Source: Multifurca ochricompacta | Taxonomy: Eukaryota > Basidiomycota > Agaricomycetes > Russulales > Russulaceae | Reading direction: 5' to 3' | DNA: 64,000 nt | NCBI GenBank assembly: GCA_022496185.1 | Contig: WTXG01000001.1 | Location: 2,108,001 to 2,172,000 of the forward strand | Shown here: positions 1 through 12,466 of the stretch, in pieces | Layout of the letters: the number at the start of each line of letters is the position of its first letter | Numbering within the stretch: the stretch's first letter is position 1 | Notes under the pieces: model-generated | The model's database searches: none | Told to the model about the DNA's origin: nothing | Seen by the model: the letters and a program-made list of their open reading frames with translations, nothing else | Made by a program: the position numbers and the translations under genes

Positions 1-643
1 GTCTGGAGGAGTATGTATGAGATAAGACCGTGCTTGGCACTCTTAGGCTACCTCTTGAGCCCTTCAATGAGGCACACAGATACTTCCGAGCGCTCGCTAA
101 TCCAGGACATCCTAGTACGGGTGACGGGTGTCTTTTGACTCCCGTGAGACCGAACCAGTAGGTTAACTTTGATTCTGAGGGTGCAATAGGAAGAACGCTT
201 AGCCCTGGCCTTTCGGGGGTACAGTAAGGTGGGTTCCCGTGTCCGTTCACACGTAGGGCTCGATAGCCGAGCTTCGCGCCGGCACGGTTCTCGTAGGTGG
301 GGCTGGATGGAATGGTGCGTTAAGAATGAGCGGGGGGCTTGCACGCGATCAAAGGAGCGCCGAGCTTGTATCTCTCGGCTCTCGGCATTACGTGAACTAA
401 TTATATGGCCATCTGGTCCAAACCATGTGCACACGCATTCATTCATATAAGCGGTATGAGGTCAGTTGCGCTTACTTATAGATCTAGGGCGTTGGGCGTT
501 ATTGCACACGAACACGAGCAGAACCGAATATTCAAATATATGATTGATTACATAACCTAAAGTGACTCACTTTGAAGAGAGCATTTTCCTTTCTTTCATA
601 CGACTATACGGCTACCTGTCGCGGTTCGTCTCTTTATACCACC
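1..643. other. Gene-free stretch upstream of the ABC transporter
   Basis: No open reading frame here resembles a known protein. It probably holds the promoter and leader of the ABC transporter that starts at 644. A perfect TGACTCA (Gcn4/CpcA-type site) lies at 563-569, about 75 bp before the ATG. The same heptamer occurs elsewhere in the window, so its significance is weak. Confidence 0.5.
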
Positions 644-3600
644 ATGTCGAACTGCCACCTTTCTAGCGATATCTGGCACCTCGACCTGGATTGCGCGCGC
701 TCCTTTTGGGGGGCTCTTATTCCCGCGGCGTTTGTTTTTATCCTTTGCATTGTCGCTATCCCAGTTCCCACATGGTTATCAAACCTCATACGCCCTATCA
801 AGAGACAATTTATCCCATTTCTGACCCTTCAAGAAGCAGAAGCTCTAGAAGCTGCCGCAACTACAAGGTCCAAAGCTCGTTCGGTGAGGATCTACCAGGT
901 GAACCTGAAACGGTGGTCGAGCAAGTTGAACCGAAACACTTTTGGAAGCCACTCCTTCTGTCGTGGATCGCGCTCATAGAGACTCTCGTATGGCTCGGTG
1001 TTGCTTCTTTTACGATCACTCAGGATCAAAGGGACGTAATTTACGTCGTGGGTCCATTTGTGTTCGCATTGACCTGGCTGTTTGCGACCGTGCGTCCCAT
1101 CGTCCGACCAAGCCCACGCCACCATATGATCTTTTCACGCTCTATCTGATATATGCCGTTATCGAGCTGGTCTATCTCGGCGCGTTCCTCTATAGCAAGC
1201 GCGCCTATGACATTCCGTTTCCACCAGCGCTCATCATCACCGCGCACCTCCTGAACCTAGCTGTTCTGTTCATCTTGATTGCAATTGTTTTGACTATGCC
1301 TCTTGCTATCCCGAGTGATAAAATAGACAAGACAGAGATCGTGAGTTGTGAACTGGTGAGCTGTCGGTGTTAATGCTCTAGAATGACCCAGGGCAAGTCC
1401 GTCTCCCCCGAAGATTATACAACATTTTGGGGCTGGGTCACATTTTCATGGGTGTGGCCTCTAATAAAGCTGTATGTATCCCTCATGTGTCCGTTTGGCT
1501 GAGTGCAAATTCGAAATTATTGTCAGGGCACCAACATCACTCTCAACGAGGATGATGTCTGGAATTTAAGCCCGACTATGCAGTCACGGCCCGTGTTCGT
1601 GAAGTTCAGCGACACGAAGCGAGTATTTTTCGTGTGAGGGCCATGTTATTTCTTCTCACATTTCTATCATCAGATGTGCCACCCTACTTCGCCGACTTTG
1701 GGCTGCCAATTCACTCGACTTAATGTAAGCTGACCAGGTTTTCTTGAACAACCCCTGTCACCTGGACACTATGCCTGAGCCGAAGTTTTTGCTCCCGTGC
1801 TCGGTACTCAAAATTGACATAGTCGCTTACCACTTGTTTCCCAGCTTGGATTTTGTTCTGACATTCATCAGCGTGGGATTTAATTATACGAGTCCTTATT
1901 TCCTCAAGTAAGTTTCGTCCCGTTTATAATCAGCTAAATTCACGGATTTGTAGACGGATACTGGATGCAATTGATGATCCAACCCCCATAACTTGGTCTC
2001 AAGCATATACCTACGCATTACTTGCATTCTTATGTTCTCTGTGCAAAGTTTGTCTGCCTTTTTTTTAGTTAGTCATCCCAATTCACACTGCTCTCACAGA
2101 GTCAGATGGATGTTCAGCATCTTTGGATCGGTCGGCGCGCTGCTACTCGCATGCGATCACAGCTCATGGCCTCAATTTACGACAAGGCGCTGAAGCGCAA
2201 AGATTTCTCTGGGATCGTAGATAAGGATGGGTCGAAAAATCCCTCAGGCCCAGACGCAAAGAAAGATTCAAAGGAGAGCGCTGAGGCCGCAGCAAAGGAA
2301 AATGACCCGAAGGCAGGCGCAGATATCGGGAAGATTGTGAATCTTATGGCAGGAGACACGAACCGTGTCGCGATGATGGCTTCAACGCTGTACTTCATCT
2401 ACGGAAGTGCGTCTCGCCGCTCGTCGCCTTGTAAAGCTTATGTTCATCATCGCGTTTCAGGCCCATTCGAACTCATTATTGCGTGCTTTTTCCTTTATCA
2501 GTAAGTCACGAAGTTGCCATTTCAACCCATGCTAAACGTTGCCATAGGCTGCTTGGGTGGTCTGCATTCGCGGGATTTTTGGTTTTAGCCCTTGGATGGC
2601 CGTTAAACAGCTTCATTGCGAGACGTAGCATTCGTATTCAGAAAGGCGTGATGGCCGCGCGTGACAAACGAATGGGGGTATTGAACGAACTCATCGGCGC
2701 AGTGTGTCAATCGTCACGCTTCTAACCGGCTACCACTGACTTCTATATAACACAGGTCAAATTCATCAAGTTCTTTGCATGGGAGAATCGTTGGATTGAC
2801 CGCGTATCAGACGCACGGTCTAAGGAGATGAAATGGATGATCAAAGCTCGCTTAAATTCAGTCATGTTCCAACTTCTCTGGTCTTGCGCGCCTGTGCTTG
2901 TCTCCATTACTTCATTCCTCGTCTTCGTCTTGCAAGGGAATGAGCTAACCGTTGGCACTGCATTCACGGTAAGACTTTCAATCTGAACCAACCCTGAAGT
3001 TCAACTGAGTCCATGCAGGCGATTGCCTTATTCAACATGGTCAGACGTCCTCTCAATATCATTCCGACATGGATTGTCCAAATCCTGCAGGCAAGCAATC
3101 TTAGTAACTCACGTCGGCGTTTAACATGTCAACGCGTTTCTAGACGAAAGTAGCTCTCGACAGGATTGCGACTTATCTCGATGAAGATGAAGTTAACGAA
3201 CAAGTGTCTTCGCTGAAAGGATCCCGCTTTGGCACATCAGCGGGAGATGACGACATTGAGAAGGGCCTTGGAATTGAGAATGGGACGTTCAAATGGAATG
3301 AAGTTGAGCAACATGACGAGGATAAGGGTAAGAAAGGCAAAGATGAGAGGGCCGACAAAAAGGCGAAAAATGCCAATTCGGTTCCCGCCGACGGCGTCGT
3401 ACAAGATGCGAGTGATGGGGACGAGCGTGTCTCAATCGTAGCTAGCGAGGCCAGCGAACACCGTTTCGAACTGACGGATATCAATATTACCTTCCCCGAA
3501 CGCCAGCTGACCGTCGTCACGGGTCCAACTGCAAGTGGTAAAACGGCACTCTTAGTGAGTTTTATTCCTCCAGGGTCGTGCTGCGCCTGTGCTGATGTGT

Positions 3601-6600
3601 ATGTTACTAGTTGGCTTTACTTGGTGAGATGACGACGCTCAACGGGAGGATCATTATGTCAAAACGCTCGTCTCTTGTCGACGAATTTGGGTTAACACAC
3701 ACTATCGCATACGCCGCTCAGGCTCCATGGCTCAGACATCAGTCAATCAAGGACAATATACTGTTTGGTTATCCGTATGATGAGTCCCGTTACAATGATG
3801 TCATAGAGGCGTGCGCTCTCAGGCCCGACTTGGAGGTACTCGAGGACGGAGACGCAACAGAGATCGGTGCAAGGTTGGCGATCCTTGACTCCTCTCCGCA
3901 CGTCTTGCTTGCTCACATATATGTCATCCTTAGAGGAGTCAGTTTGTCTGGCGGCCAGAAGGCTAGGTAAAGACATAGGGTGGCTTTCGGGCCACTTTCC
4001 CTCATGATTGTTTTTTTAGGGTGGCACTGGCTCGAGCAGTCTACGCACGGGCAAAATATGTTCTTCTAGACGATCCGCTAAGCGCCGTGGTATGATGCAT
4101 ACATATATTAGAGCTAGGGGCGCGTCTGACAACCGAGTTTAATAGGACAGCCACACCGCGCGACTCTTGTTCGAGAAACTTTTATGTGGACCCCTTCTGG
4201 CTAATCGCACAGTGGTAAGGTCTCAACCTGTGACTCCATGAGTAGGCGATGAAGTTGCAAACTTGACCTAGATTTTGGTCACCCACCATGTCGAACTTGT
4301 CCTCCCAGGTGCCCATCATTTGGTCCGTATGCTTGATGGCCGCATCGACACCCAAGGGAGCCTTGAAGAGCTCCGTGCCCGGGGTGTTCTCGATGAAATT
4401 GCGCACTTAGAAGAAGTGCAGGTTCATGAAGAAGAGCAAAAGGCTGTTGCTCCAACACCGAGCGCTGAGGAAATCGCTGCGGAAGAGGCCGAAAATACAA
4501 GCCCCACTGGGGAAACGAAGAAGCCTAGAAAGCTAATCAAGGATGAGGAGCGCCAAGAGGGTGGTGTTAAATGGAATATATATAACACGTACCTCAACGC
4601 CTCGTGCGTCTGGTTTCTCTGTCTTGATTGTATACATCTCAAGGGATCTCTCAGCTCTTACTGGACATGGATCATTCTCGGCTTCTTTATTTTACTGTCT
4701 GAGGTAGGGCTCTACCCGTTCGATGACGATTAGCTGACGATCTCCAAGCTTCTAGGCGTATCAGAGAAAGTGTGGATTAAGGTTAGCGACCTTGCTGAGT
4801 GGATTTCGTCAGGAAAATAATTTAACAATTGTCAGTTTTGGGGTGAAGCCTACGGCAATGGCACGGTAACCACAGCATATGCATTCACGACGTCGTCGCA
4901 CGCTATTGAGCAGCAGATTGTTCTGAACGCTCCACTTGATTCTCATTATTTTACACATACCATACACGGCTTGCGATCCTTTAATGCCCCTTCCGTTAGC
5001 TTACCCAGCGCTAAAGAACACCCGGTCTTTTTCGTCAGCGTTTATGCTGCATTGGGCCTCGGGTCGGCGTTTGTCGGCGTCTTGTCCGCCATTGTGCAAT
5101 ACACTGGCGCCCTTCGTGCCTCCAGGGTGCTTTTCCAACGCCTTCTCTCTTCTGTCGTACGGGCAACAATGCGATGGCATGACACGACTCCTCAAGGTAC
5201 ACTCCACATTACTCCATTCGATCACCCCACTCACAATTACTCGACTAGGTCGTATGCTCAACCGGTTTAGCAAGGTAAGGAATGCACACTGGTACTGCTT
5301 GCCCTCGTGCTGATATAACACACAAACCAGGACATAGAAACAGTTGACTCATCTCTAGCGGGCTCCCTTCAAGCTGTCAACTCGTCACTTGCAAGCTTCG
5401 CTGCGTCTGTTCTTACAGTAGCGTTAGTAGCTATTCCAGCCTTTAATCTTCTTTTCTTTCCCTCAAGATGTTTGTTTTCAGCGTAATTTTCCCCCTGTTC
5501 CTCCTTCCTGCGTCTATCATTGGCTACATATATCGTTTGCTTGCGATTGGTTATTTGAGCACGGGACGGGACTTGCGGCGGATGGAGTCAACGTCACGTT
5601 CCCCTATCTTCTCTGGCTTTGGCGAATTACTTGAGGGCATCGTCACTGTCCGCGCATTCTCCGCCGAACAGCGGTTCCTTGATGGTCTCCACACCAAAGT
5701 TGATCTGACCACTAAAGTATGTATCGCACACTGCTTCAAGGTCTTGTTCGCACGCTTATAGAATGCCAGATGTGGTATAGTTTTTGGATGACGAATCGTT
5801 GGCTTTTGCTTAACTTTGACGCTCTTGGTGCTTTGGCTGTATTCGTCACGACTCTATTTGCGTTGTCCGGCTTGGTGTCTGCTGGCACCGCGGGTCTTTG
5901 TATCACCTCCGCGATGGCTTTCACAGACAGTATCTATTGGACCTGTCGGTTCTGGACGAGCCTCGAGCTCGACCTCAAGTAAGTAACTACGAGGCTTCGG
6001 GGTCATCTCAAATGCTGAGTTTCACATAGTTCTGTCGAGCGAGTCGTCGAGTATCTGGAATTACCACAGGAGCCTCCGGTTATTATAGAGCCTTCGAGGC
6101 CTCCGGCCTACTGGCCGTCTTCTGACAGCGAGAGTCTCGTCGTTGTCGAAGACCTTGTTATCAAATACGCACCTGAACTTCCGCCTGTCCTACACAACGT
6201 ATCCTTTACCTTAAGGGGAAGGGAGCGCGTGGGTTTGTTGGGCAGAACTGGTACGATCTCGCAAAATTGCTTGTGACATGACTTAATGTTGGTATTCTAG
6301 GAAGCGGAAAATCCACCTTGGCCATGAGCATATTGCGATTTGTGAGTGGCAACACCTGACTATTTCTATGTATGCTGAAAAGTTGAACAGGTCGATCCTG
6401 CCAGTGGAAGAATTCTTATAGATGGGCTAGATATTACGACTATTGGTTTGCATGACTTGCGTTCCCGTGTTGTGAGTAATTGTAAACATTGTCGCTGAAT
6501 GAGCAGACAGCCTTATTACCATGGCAGACCTTCATCCCACAAGACGCCACGCTATTTTCTGGCACTCTTCGGGAGAATTTGGATCCTTTCAGTACGTAGC

Positions 6601-7293
6601 CTCACCACATGCAAGCGGCACTTGACCAATCCCCTTAGATGAACATGACGACCTGGAGTGTCTTGATGTCCTGCATCGCGTTCAAATGATTACAGACAGC
6701 GCTTTTGAATCCCAACGCAGCTCTCGTCAGGCCTCTCGCGCAGCGAGCCGCCCAATCTCACCGGATCCCGATTCTCTTTTCCCCACTGCAGGCTCCTCGG
6801 CAGGAGCCTCTGTGACTGAAATCGAGTCTAAGACACCGGTGACACTCGAGACACAAGTGTCACCTGGTGGGGCGAACTTCTCGCAGGGCCAGCGGCAGTT
6901 GATTGCGATGGCGCGTGCCCTTTTGCGGCGGAGCTCCATCATCATCCTGGACGAAGCCACGAGTAGCATCGATTTTGCAACAGACTCGAAGATCCAAGCA
7001 ACTATTCGTGAGGAATTCGGTGGTTCACTTCTATTAACAGGTGATTCGGTGGCATTTAACCTCGCGTGACGGATAGCTAACACCCGCGGGGTCTTTCAGT
7101 TGCACATCGTTTGAAGACGGTGATTGACTATGATAGACTGATCGTGTTGGATAAAGGTGGCATTGCAGAGTTTGACACCCCGTGGAACTTGATTCAGAAG
7201 GAAGGTGGCATTTTCCGTAATATGGCGATGAAGAGCGGTATGTTTGCTGAGCTTGAGCGGGCTGCTAAAGAAAAGGTGATGCGGGACGCCTGA
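644..7293 (+). CDS. ABCC-type (MRP-like) full ABC transporter
   Basis: A full-length ABC exporter of the MRP/YBT1-VMR1 type, probably in the vacuolar or plasma membrane, pumping conjugated or bulky organic compounds. Order: N-terminal hydrophobic segments, TMD1, NBD1, TMD2, NBD2, in about 18 exons. NBD1 has Walker A GPTASGKT (about 3525), signature LSGGQKAR (about 3945), Walker [12 protein letters not shown] and H-loop THH. NBD2 has Walker A TGSGKS (about 6300), a degenerate signature NFSQGQRQ, Walker [13 protein letters not shown] and H-loop VAHR. The asymmetric signatures are normal for the subfamily. A lysine- and aspartate-rich linker precedes NBD1. The ATG at 644 sits in ACCACCATG. The reading frame slips by one base near 872-874 (AAA) and 1110-1111 (AA); adding one A in each run restores a continuous membrane domain, so these look like sequence errors. 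The substrate cannot be read from the sequence. Confidence 0.9.
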
Positions 7294-7720
7294 GCGCATT
7301 TTAGCGCATTTAGTAACACTCCTCAACCGCTCCCCTCCCCCACCTTCAGGTGTTTGAATCGATTACTTGTTTGATATATATGTGACTCTTCCTCCTTTTC
7401 TTAGCATACTCGAAGTACCTTTCGAGGAATGGCGGGCAGGGTATTACCCCTCCGTGACCTGTCCACATTGGAGTCAACACTGACTGCTTCAACACCATCC
7501 GGAGGCGGTTTCTCCTGATTACCTTAAAAAAACAAAGCCTCATTCTTATCTTATCCTTGCATCCACCGCTTCAGTTTTGCAGGGCCAGTGATGAGTCACG
7601 GACCTCAGGCTCAAGATATCTTATCTCTTCATCTGAAAAGAGATAACAAGATCAGTTTTTAATTAATGGGTGCTAGTGCTTGTGCTAGTAGCACACACAC
7701 TACTTACCGTGTCCCTTACG
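7294..7720. promoter_or_regulatory. Allantoinase promoter with clustered GATA sites
   Basis: Intergenic DNA between the transporter stop and the allantoinase ATG. Four GATAA cores lie within 102 bp: on the minus strand at 7545-7550, 7550-7555 and 7620-7625 (CTTATC on the plus strand), and on the plus strand at 7642-7646. A TGAGTCA heptamer, the Gcn4/CpcA consensus, sits between them at 7592-7598. In yeast and other fungi, allantoin-degradation genes are driven by GATA factors (Gln3/Dal80, AreA) that bind this core. The placement 75-175 bp before the ATG fits that, but function here is inferred. Confidence 0.55.
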
Positions 7721-9387
7721 ATGAGCGTTAACTTGGACACTCGAGCGTACACAGGAAATAGAGTTCTACTTCCAAGCTCTCAGGTACCACAACCAGCAAC
7801 AATCTTGGTCTCTGCAAAGACAGGGAAGATAACCAGAGTTTATGAGGAACGACATGTCAGAACGAGTTTTCCTGACATCGCAGACGGTCACTGGGTGGAC
7901 ACTGGTGACAAGTATCTCCTCCCGGGACTTGTCGAGTACGTCGGTCTCGACCACTCTCTTCGTATAACTTCGCACGTCCAACTGCTCGGATCTTCAGCGC
8001 TCATGTACACCTCAACGAGCCTGGGCGGACGGACTGGGAAGGTTTCTGGTCGGGTACTCGCGCCGCTGCATCTGGGGGCGTTACAACTGTCGTGGACATG
8101 CCACTCAACTCGATACCGCCAACGACCACCGTGGAACATCTTGCGGTCAAGCGTAGTGCAGCACGCGAACAATGCTGGACAGATGTAGCATTCTGGGGCG
8201 GCGTAATTCCAGGTAATCAAGTACGGCTTTCTTTTTTTTTATTTTAATATCGATTGCTGAGACTGACAGTGTTCGTTAGGATCAGCTGAGTAACTTGGTC
8301 GATGCAGGCGTCAAAGGATTTAAATGCTTCATGATTGAAAGCGGCGTCGAGGTAGGTCTGTCCGGACTCGCACACCGCAGCTACACTCACACTCAGGTGA
8401 TGATTATTGTGTTAGGAATTCCCTTGTGTCTCTGAAAGCGATCTTCGACTCGCCATGTCCGCACTGAAGGTATGAGAAGTTTATCTTCACTCCAGATGTC
8501 TTGGTTGATTAAGATGCAGGACACTAGTTCGGTTCTCTTATTTCATGCAGAGGTTGACGACCACTCAGCGCCAGCCCTTCCCGGGGACCCAACGCAATAT
8601 AGCACGTTTCTCAAATCACGTCCAGAGAATTTCGAGGTTGATGCCATCTCACGCATCATCAATCTGCAGAAGGAATATCCCGCCCTTCGTTGTCACATCG
8701 TGCATCTCTCTGCCGCGCATGCTCTTCCGATTATTCGCAGTGCCAAGGCTGCTGGCCAAAAGCTCACTATTGAAACATGCTTCCATTACCTTTGCTTGGC
8801 CTCAGATACTATACCCGACAGCCGTCCCGAATATAAATGTTGCCCGCCGATCCGCGATGCCGTGAATCGCGAGGCGTTGTGGGCCGCCCTGCTTGATGGC
8901 ACTATTGACTACGTCGTCTCAGACCACAGTCCGTGTGTCGCCGAGTTGAAAAGATGGACAGCGGAGACATCATGGGAGCATGGGGTGGCATAAGCACTCT
9001 CGGTTTTGGTTTGAGTCTGTTGTGGACAGAGGGGCGGAAGCGAAACATACCCATTGGAACGATTCTTCAATGGACGAGCACGAAGACGGCGGATCATGCT
9101 GGCCTTGGCGACAGGAAGGGTAAATTTGCGGCTGGATACGACGCTGACTTTATCATTTGGGACCAGACGTCGAATATACTGTGAGGTTTCTCCACTTTAA
9201 GATTCGTTCTGATTAAAGGCAAGACTAGGTCACCAAAGAATCGCTTCAGTTCAAGAACAAGCTCACTCCATATGAGGGCCTTGCACTCTTCGGGAGAGTG
9301 GAGCAGACCATACTTCGGGGGAAACCGATTTACAATGGGATTCAAGGCGTGTTCGAGGGCTTGGAGCCATCAGGAGTACTCCTGTGA
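7721..9387 (+). CDS. Allantoinase
   Basis: Cyclic amidohydrolase that opens allantoin to allantoate, a step of purine-nitrogen salvage. After splicing, the metal-binding strand reads [18 protein letters not shown], followed by the allantoinase-typical [20 protein letters not shown] (the lysine expected to be carboxylated), LLFHAE, HIVHLS and the metal aspartate in VVSDHSPC. The C-terminus ends EPSGVLL. The ATG at 7721 gives an N-terminus of normal length. Two single-base losses break the frame: in the A-run 8949-8952 (one more A gives AELKKMDSGD) and at CC 9163-9164 (one more C gives IWDPDVEYT). Both sit inside conserved stretches, so they are probably consensus errors. Upstream GATA sites suggest nitrogen control. 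A fungal gene of this kind would be called DAL1 by yeast naming. Confidence 0.92.
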
Positions 9388-9583
9388 AGAACGCTACGCC
9401 TACTTACGCTGTAGTCACCGTCGCGCAGGAGAGTGGCAAAGAAGCCCCATGTCAATGTCATCAGATAATTATCATTGTATGAGTCGCAATTATAGTCGGG
9501 GAGACGGTTTTTTCATGCTCGCACGCGCGGAGTACCACCCACGATGAGCCCAGACTAAGTCACTCATGGCCTTACCCTCGCCG

Positions 9584-10100
9584 TCACTTCTTCTTCCCCT
9601 TCTTCTTCTTTACACCTCCTCCTGAAGGTGTCGACACTGGGACGGACGCGTCGGGTAGGGTGGAGCCCTGTGGAGCAGGCGAGGCCGTCGGGCCCCGAGA
9701 TGTGGAGGCCACTGGTGCCTGCGCAGCGGCTGGCGGGGGACGGGTATTTATCATTTTCTGAATGAGAGAACGATTGAGTGCCTCGAATCGGCCGAGGAAG
9801 ATGGAAGAGTGAGTTTTGAATTTCAGACACTATTCGTCGCCGAGCATGAGTAGTGAAAAGTTAAAAAAAAGACAAGTCGCAAGAACAAGTAAGTACGCAC
9901 TGTCACATCGTCAGTTATCTTGAGGACAAGTTTGCCCTCTGAGGATTTCCATTTTACGCTGTACCGGGTCTCCCAGACGTCAGCCTGGGGTGGTTCGTGG
10001 GTGTGCAAAATGTCGCATTGAGGCATACCTTTTTAGGTGAATTAGTGTACAGGTTTTCTGCAGCTTCTTGATACTCTTGCCACGAATCGATGTACACCAT
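9584..10100 (-). CDS. Signal recognition particle 9 kDa subunit (SRP9)
   Basis: Subunit of the SRP Alu domain, which with SRP14 slows translation while secretory proteins are targeted to the ER. Three exons give an N-terminus MVYIDSWQEYQEAAENLY, matching the SRP9 opening in which a Trp and Glu-Glu-rich helix comes first, then RYSVKWKSSEGKLVLKITDD and a following FKTHSS/FEALNRSL segment. The C-terminal third is a low-complexity Ala/Pro/Ser tail ending in a lysine block (KKKKGKKK), longer than in animals but common in fungal SRP9. The frame is intact. It lies head to head with the gene starting at 10352, about 250 bp away. Confidence 0.85.
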
Positions 10101-10227
10101 GGTAGCACGGTGACTCCAATGAGGCGATGGGCATCAACGCTGCGACCAGAAGTGTCGTGGATGTTGAACGGATGAGTCCGATCTACGCGAGACGCGTGTT
10201 GTCCTCTCCTTCCCCACGCTTGCTTTT

Positions 10228-10251
10228 AATATTATATTATATTATATTATT
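10228..10251. repeat. (ATATT)n microsatellite
   Basis: About four to five copies of a 5-bp AT-only unit in the intergenic space between SRP9 and the next gene. Confidence 0.8.
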
Positions 10252-10351
10252 GCTCTATGTGTATTTATATAGGCATGAATCACAATTGCCATTTAGTCAT
10301 CCCCTCGCATGCCCGTACGCAGCCTTGGGAGGAGGTAACCAGCCTCCACCC

Positions 10352-11559
10352 ATGGAGAGGGCCCAGCGAAATCGTAGTGGCAGCAAGCGTGGTACCGGTA
10401 GCGAAGTGAAAAATCCTGAGGATGACCCTAAGAGTGAGGAAGACACACAGCCGGACGTAAGAGACGCGCAGATGGGGGGTGTGAATACCACATCTCTCAA
10501 AGGAGTTTTTTTTTCATGACGAAGAGAATGTAGGGACGATCGAATACGGTCACATCTATTTCTTCTATCGCCCCAAAGTCAAACAAGACGAAGTTCACAT
10601 CATCGACGATGTCGCGCGCTTTCATATGCTGCTCGTTCCTCATCCGCCCGGGTTTGCAACGTACACGGAAGGCAAACGACCGGAAAACAGGAGATGCATG
10701 AACGTTTTTGGCTAAAGGTGCAGACGCGGTTCCCGCGCACGCGATGCAAGACACGCCAGAACTTTCACCCGCTCTCTATAGAGAAGAAGCAGCTCCCCGA
10801 ACCATCTAAGGGAGGGGGAACCGCTGGCGGGCGGAAAGAGACATTCTTGGCCACAGTCACAGTGGTTGGGGACGATTTGACCTCGTTGGAGAAAGGTCTA
10901 GGCCCGAAAGAATAGGAAACGAAGACCAGAGGTTAGTAAGCCCCGGAAGTAAGTCTGTACCAACTTGAGGGATTACGCATGAAGCCCCGATCGTCTGGCA
11001 GGACGTGGGTGTCTATGTCGTCGTGAACAATGAGCTGCGAGTGCCATCAGAAAGAAGCACGCACTCAGGATATTGCCTGTCTCACCCAGCCGAACCCGAC
11101 CAGCCGCAAAAGTCGCTTGGCCTTCACACTTCGCCGTCCAGGTTAAAAATCCACTCGCACCTGCTCCAGGCGGTCGGCGCCTTGGGTTATCGCCAGAGAA
11201 GTGCGCAAAGTACCCGGACTGGATCGTGGATGATATCTTTGGAAGGCGCAGCAAAAAAGGGCGCGAGAATTTTCCGCTTTGCCTCAGTGGAGAGCGTTGA
11301 GTTGCTGGAGTATGAAGGGGCAGAATTGCTGATGATGGCGGCCCGGGCAGGAGGAGAAGGGTTGGAAACCAGCCTCGGGGAAGGCAGAGGGGATGGCAAG
11401 TAAGATGCCTATTTGCTGACACAGTACTGACAGATAGCAATACACCTTCTTAATGTCGAAGAGAAAGAAAGCAAAGGCGTCATCGACGAAGTAATGAGAG
11501 AGCTTCACACAGATTCCGTGAAATTCCAAGCAGAACCGCTTGAAGGGCAGTGGATTTGA
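10352..11559 (+). CDS. Conserved fungal protein ('BTB transcription factor'-type), frames disrupted
   Basis: Resembles a fungal family often named 'BTB domain transcription factor', though no BTB fold is visible and the function is unknown. Recognisable blocks in order: IEYGHIYFFYRPKV, DDVARFHMLLVP, KETFLATVTVVGDDL, ETKTR, VYVVVNNELRVPSERS, VQVKNPLAPAPGG, KYPDWIVDDIFGR, RFASVESVELLEYEGAE, and a final EEKESKGVIDEVMREL ending EPLEGQWI. These blocks fall in different frames. Breaks occur at the 9-T run near 10506-10514, somewhere in 10690-10800, near 11120 and near 11270, and an in-frame TAG at 10913-10915 stands where the family usually has a tyrosine codon (as I recall it). Some breaks are homopolymer slips like those elsewhere in the window, but the stop is a substitution, so this is the one locus where real decay is possible. 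The first ATG with a hydrophilic charged N-terminus was taken as start. Confidence 0.6.
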
Positions 11560-11753
11560 CGCCAGCAACTGGGTGGGCATCTACGTGTTAATAGTATATG
11601 GCTATTGCTAGTATGTTAAAATATACAATACAGCAAACATGTCTGTTCATTCAGTAAATCTTAATAAGGGAATAAAGCCGGGCAATTGAAGGGCACGCAC
11701 GAGACATTGGAAACAGATGTATAAAAAAAAAAGAAAAGATCCTGGTGCACTCC

Positions 11754-12466
11754 TTATGCCTGAGCTTCCGCGTCGTTATTGTCTTCATTTACACGGAAAA
11801 CCTTCACCCATTCCTTATAACTGAAGTTTCCCTGGCGGTCAGTAAATGAACCTTTCAAAAACCTGTCAATCTGAGTAGGTGCACCAAAAATTAACCCTGA
11901 AGGATGTTACGACAATGGATGGACACAGACCTCCGCTTGATCCATCCTATCTCCAGTCTCGTTAAGCCACTTCCTAATTTCGTCGCACTTTACAATCCCA
12001 GAATCGGACTCGTCGAAAGATGAGAATGCTTCCAGCAGCTCCGCCTCGGCATCAAATTCGAAAAGATGCTCGCTCATCATAGTCAAAAACATGGCGAAAT
12101 TGACTCCACGATCGCGGGGATCTTCCGGGGGTGGATGTGAACCGCGTCCTCCCGGGCGAGAAGTGAGTAATTCCTCCATCATCTCTGGGGATGGCACGAT
12201 GCCTGATCGCGGAAGATGTAGTCTAGACGCTGCCTGGTGTGTGATTTCGCACCTAGACTGGCAAAAGTATCCTTCAAGTCCTGCTCGCCAACTAAACCAT
12301 CTCTATCCTGGTCGATGAGGGAGAATGCTTCTTTAAATTGCTGGATCTGTGGTGGCTGGAACAGCGAGAAAACTCCCGATGGCTCTCGGCGCGCGCGCGA
12401 TTTCTGGGTTTTTGTAGACTTGGTAGGTGTGATATTTGGTGAGAGGTGGGACGGATAGCGCGACAT
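11754..12466 (-). CDS. Myosin regulatory light chain (EF-hand)
   Basis: Light chain of conventional myosin II, expected to act at the contractile ring and septum. Three exons. A basic Ser/Thr/Arg-rich N-terminus (RARREPSGVFSLF) precedes EF-hand 1, whose loop DQDRDGLVGEQD keeps the calcium-coordinating acidic positions after FKEAFSLI. The second half has VNFAMFLTMMSEHL and a degenerate loop DESDSGIVKCDE, then ETGDRMDQAE and QGNFSYKEWVKV at the end. This pattern (active first loop, later loops degenerate, GNFxYxE near the C-terminus) is that of regulatory rather than essential light chains. A Pro/Gly-rich insert (RPGGRGSHPPPEDPRDRG) lies between the lobes, where animal proteins have only a short linker. 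The frame is intact. Confidence 0.85.

Noticed and set aside
48..446. Minus-strand 132-codon open frame at the left edge
   Set aside because: Arg/Ser-rich, no motif, opposite to another anonymous frame; looks like chance.
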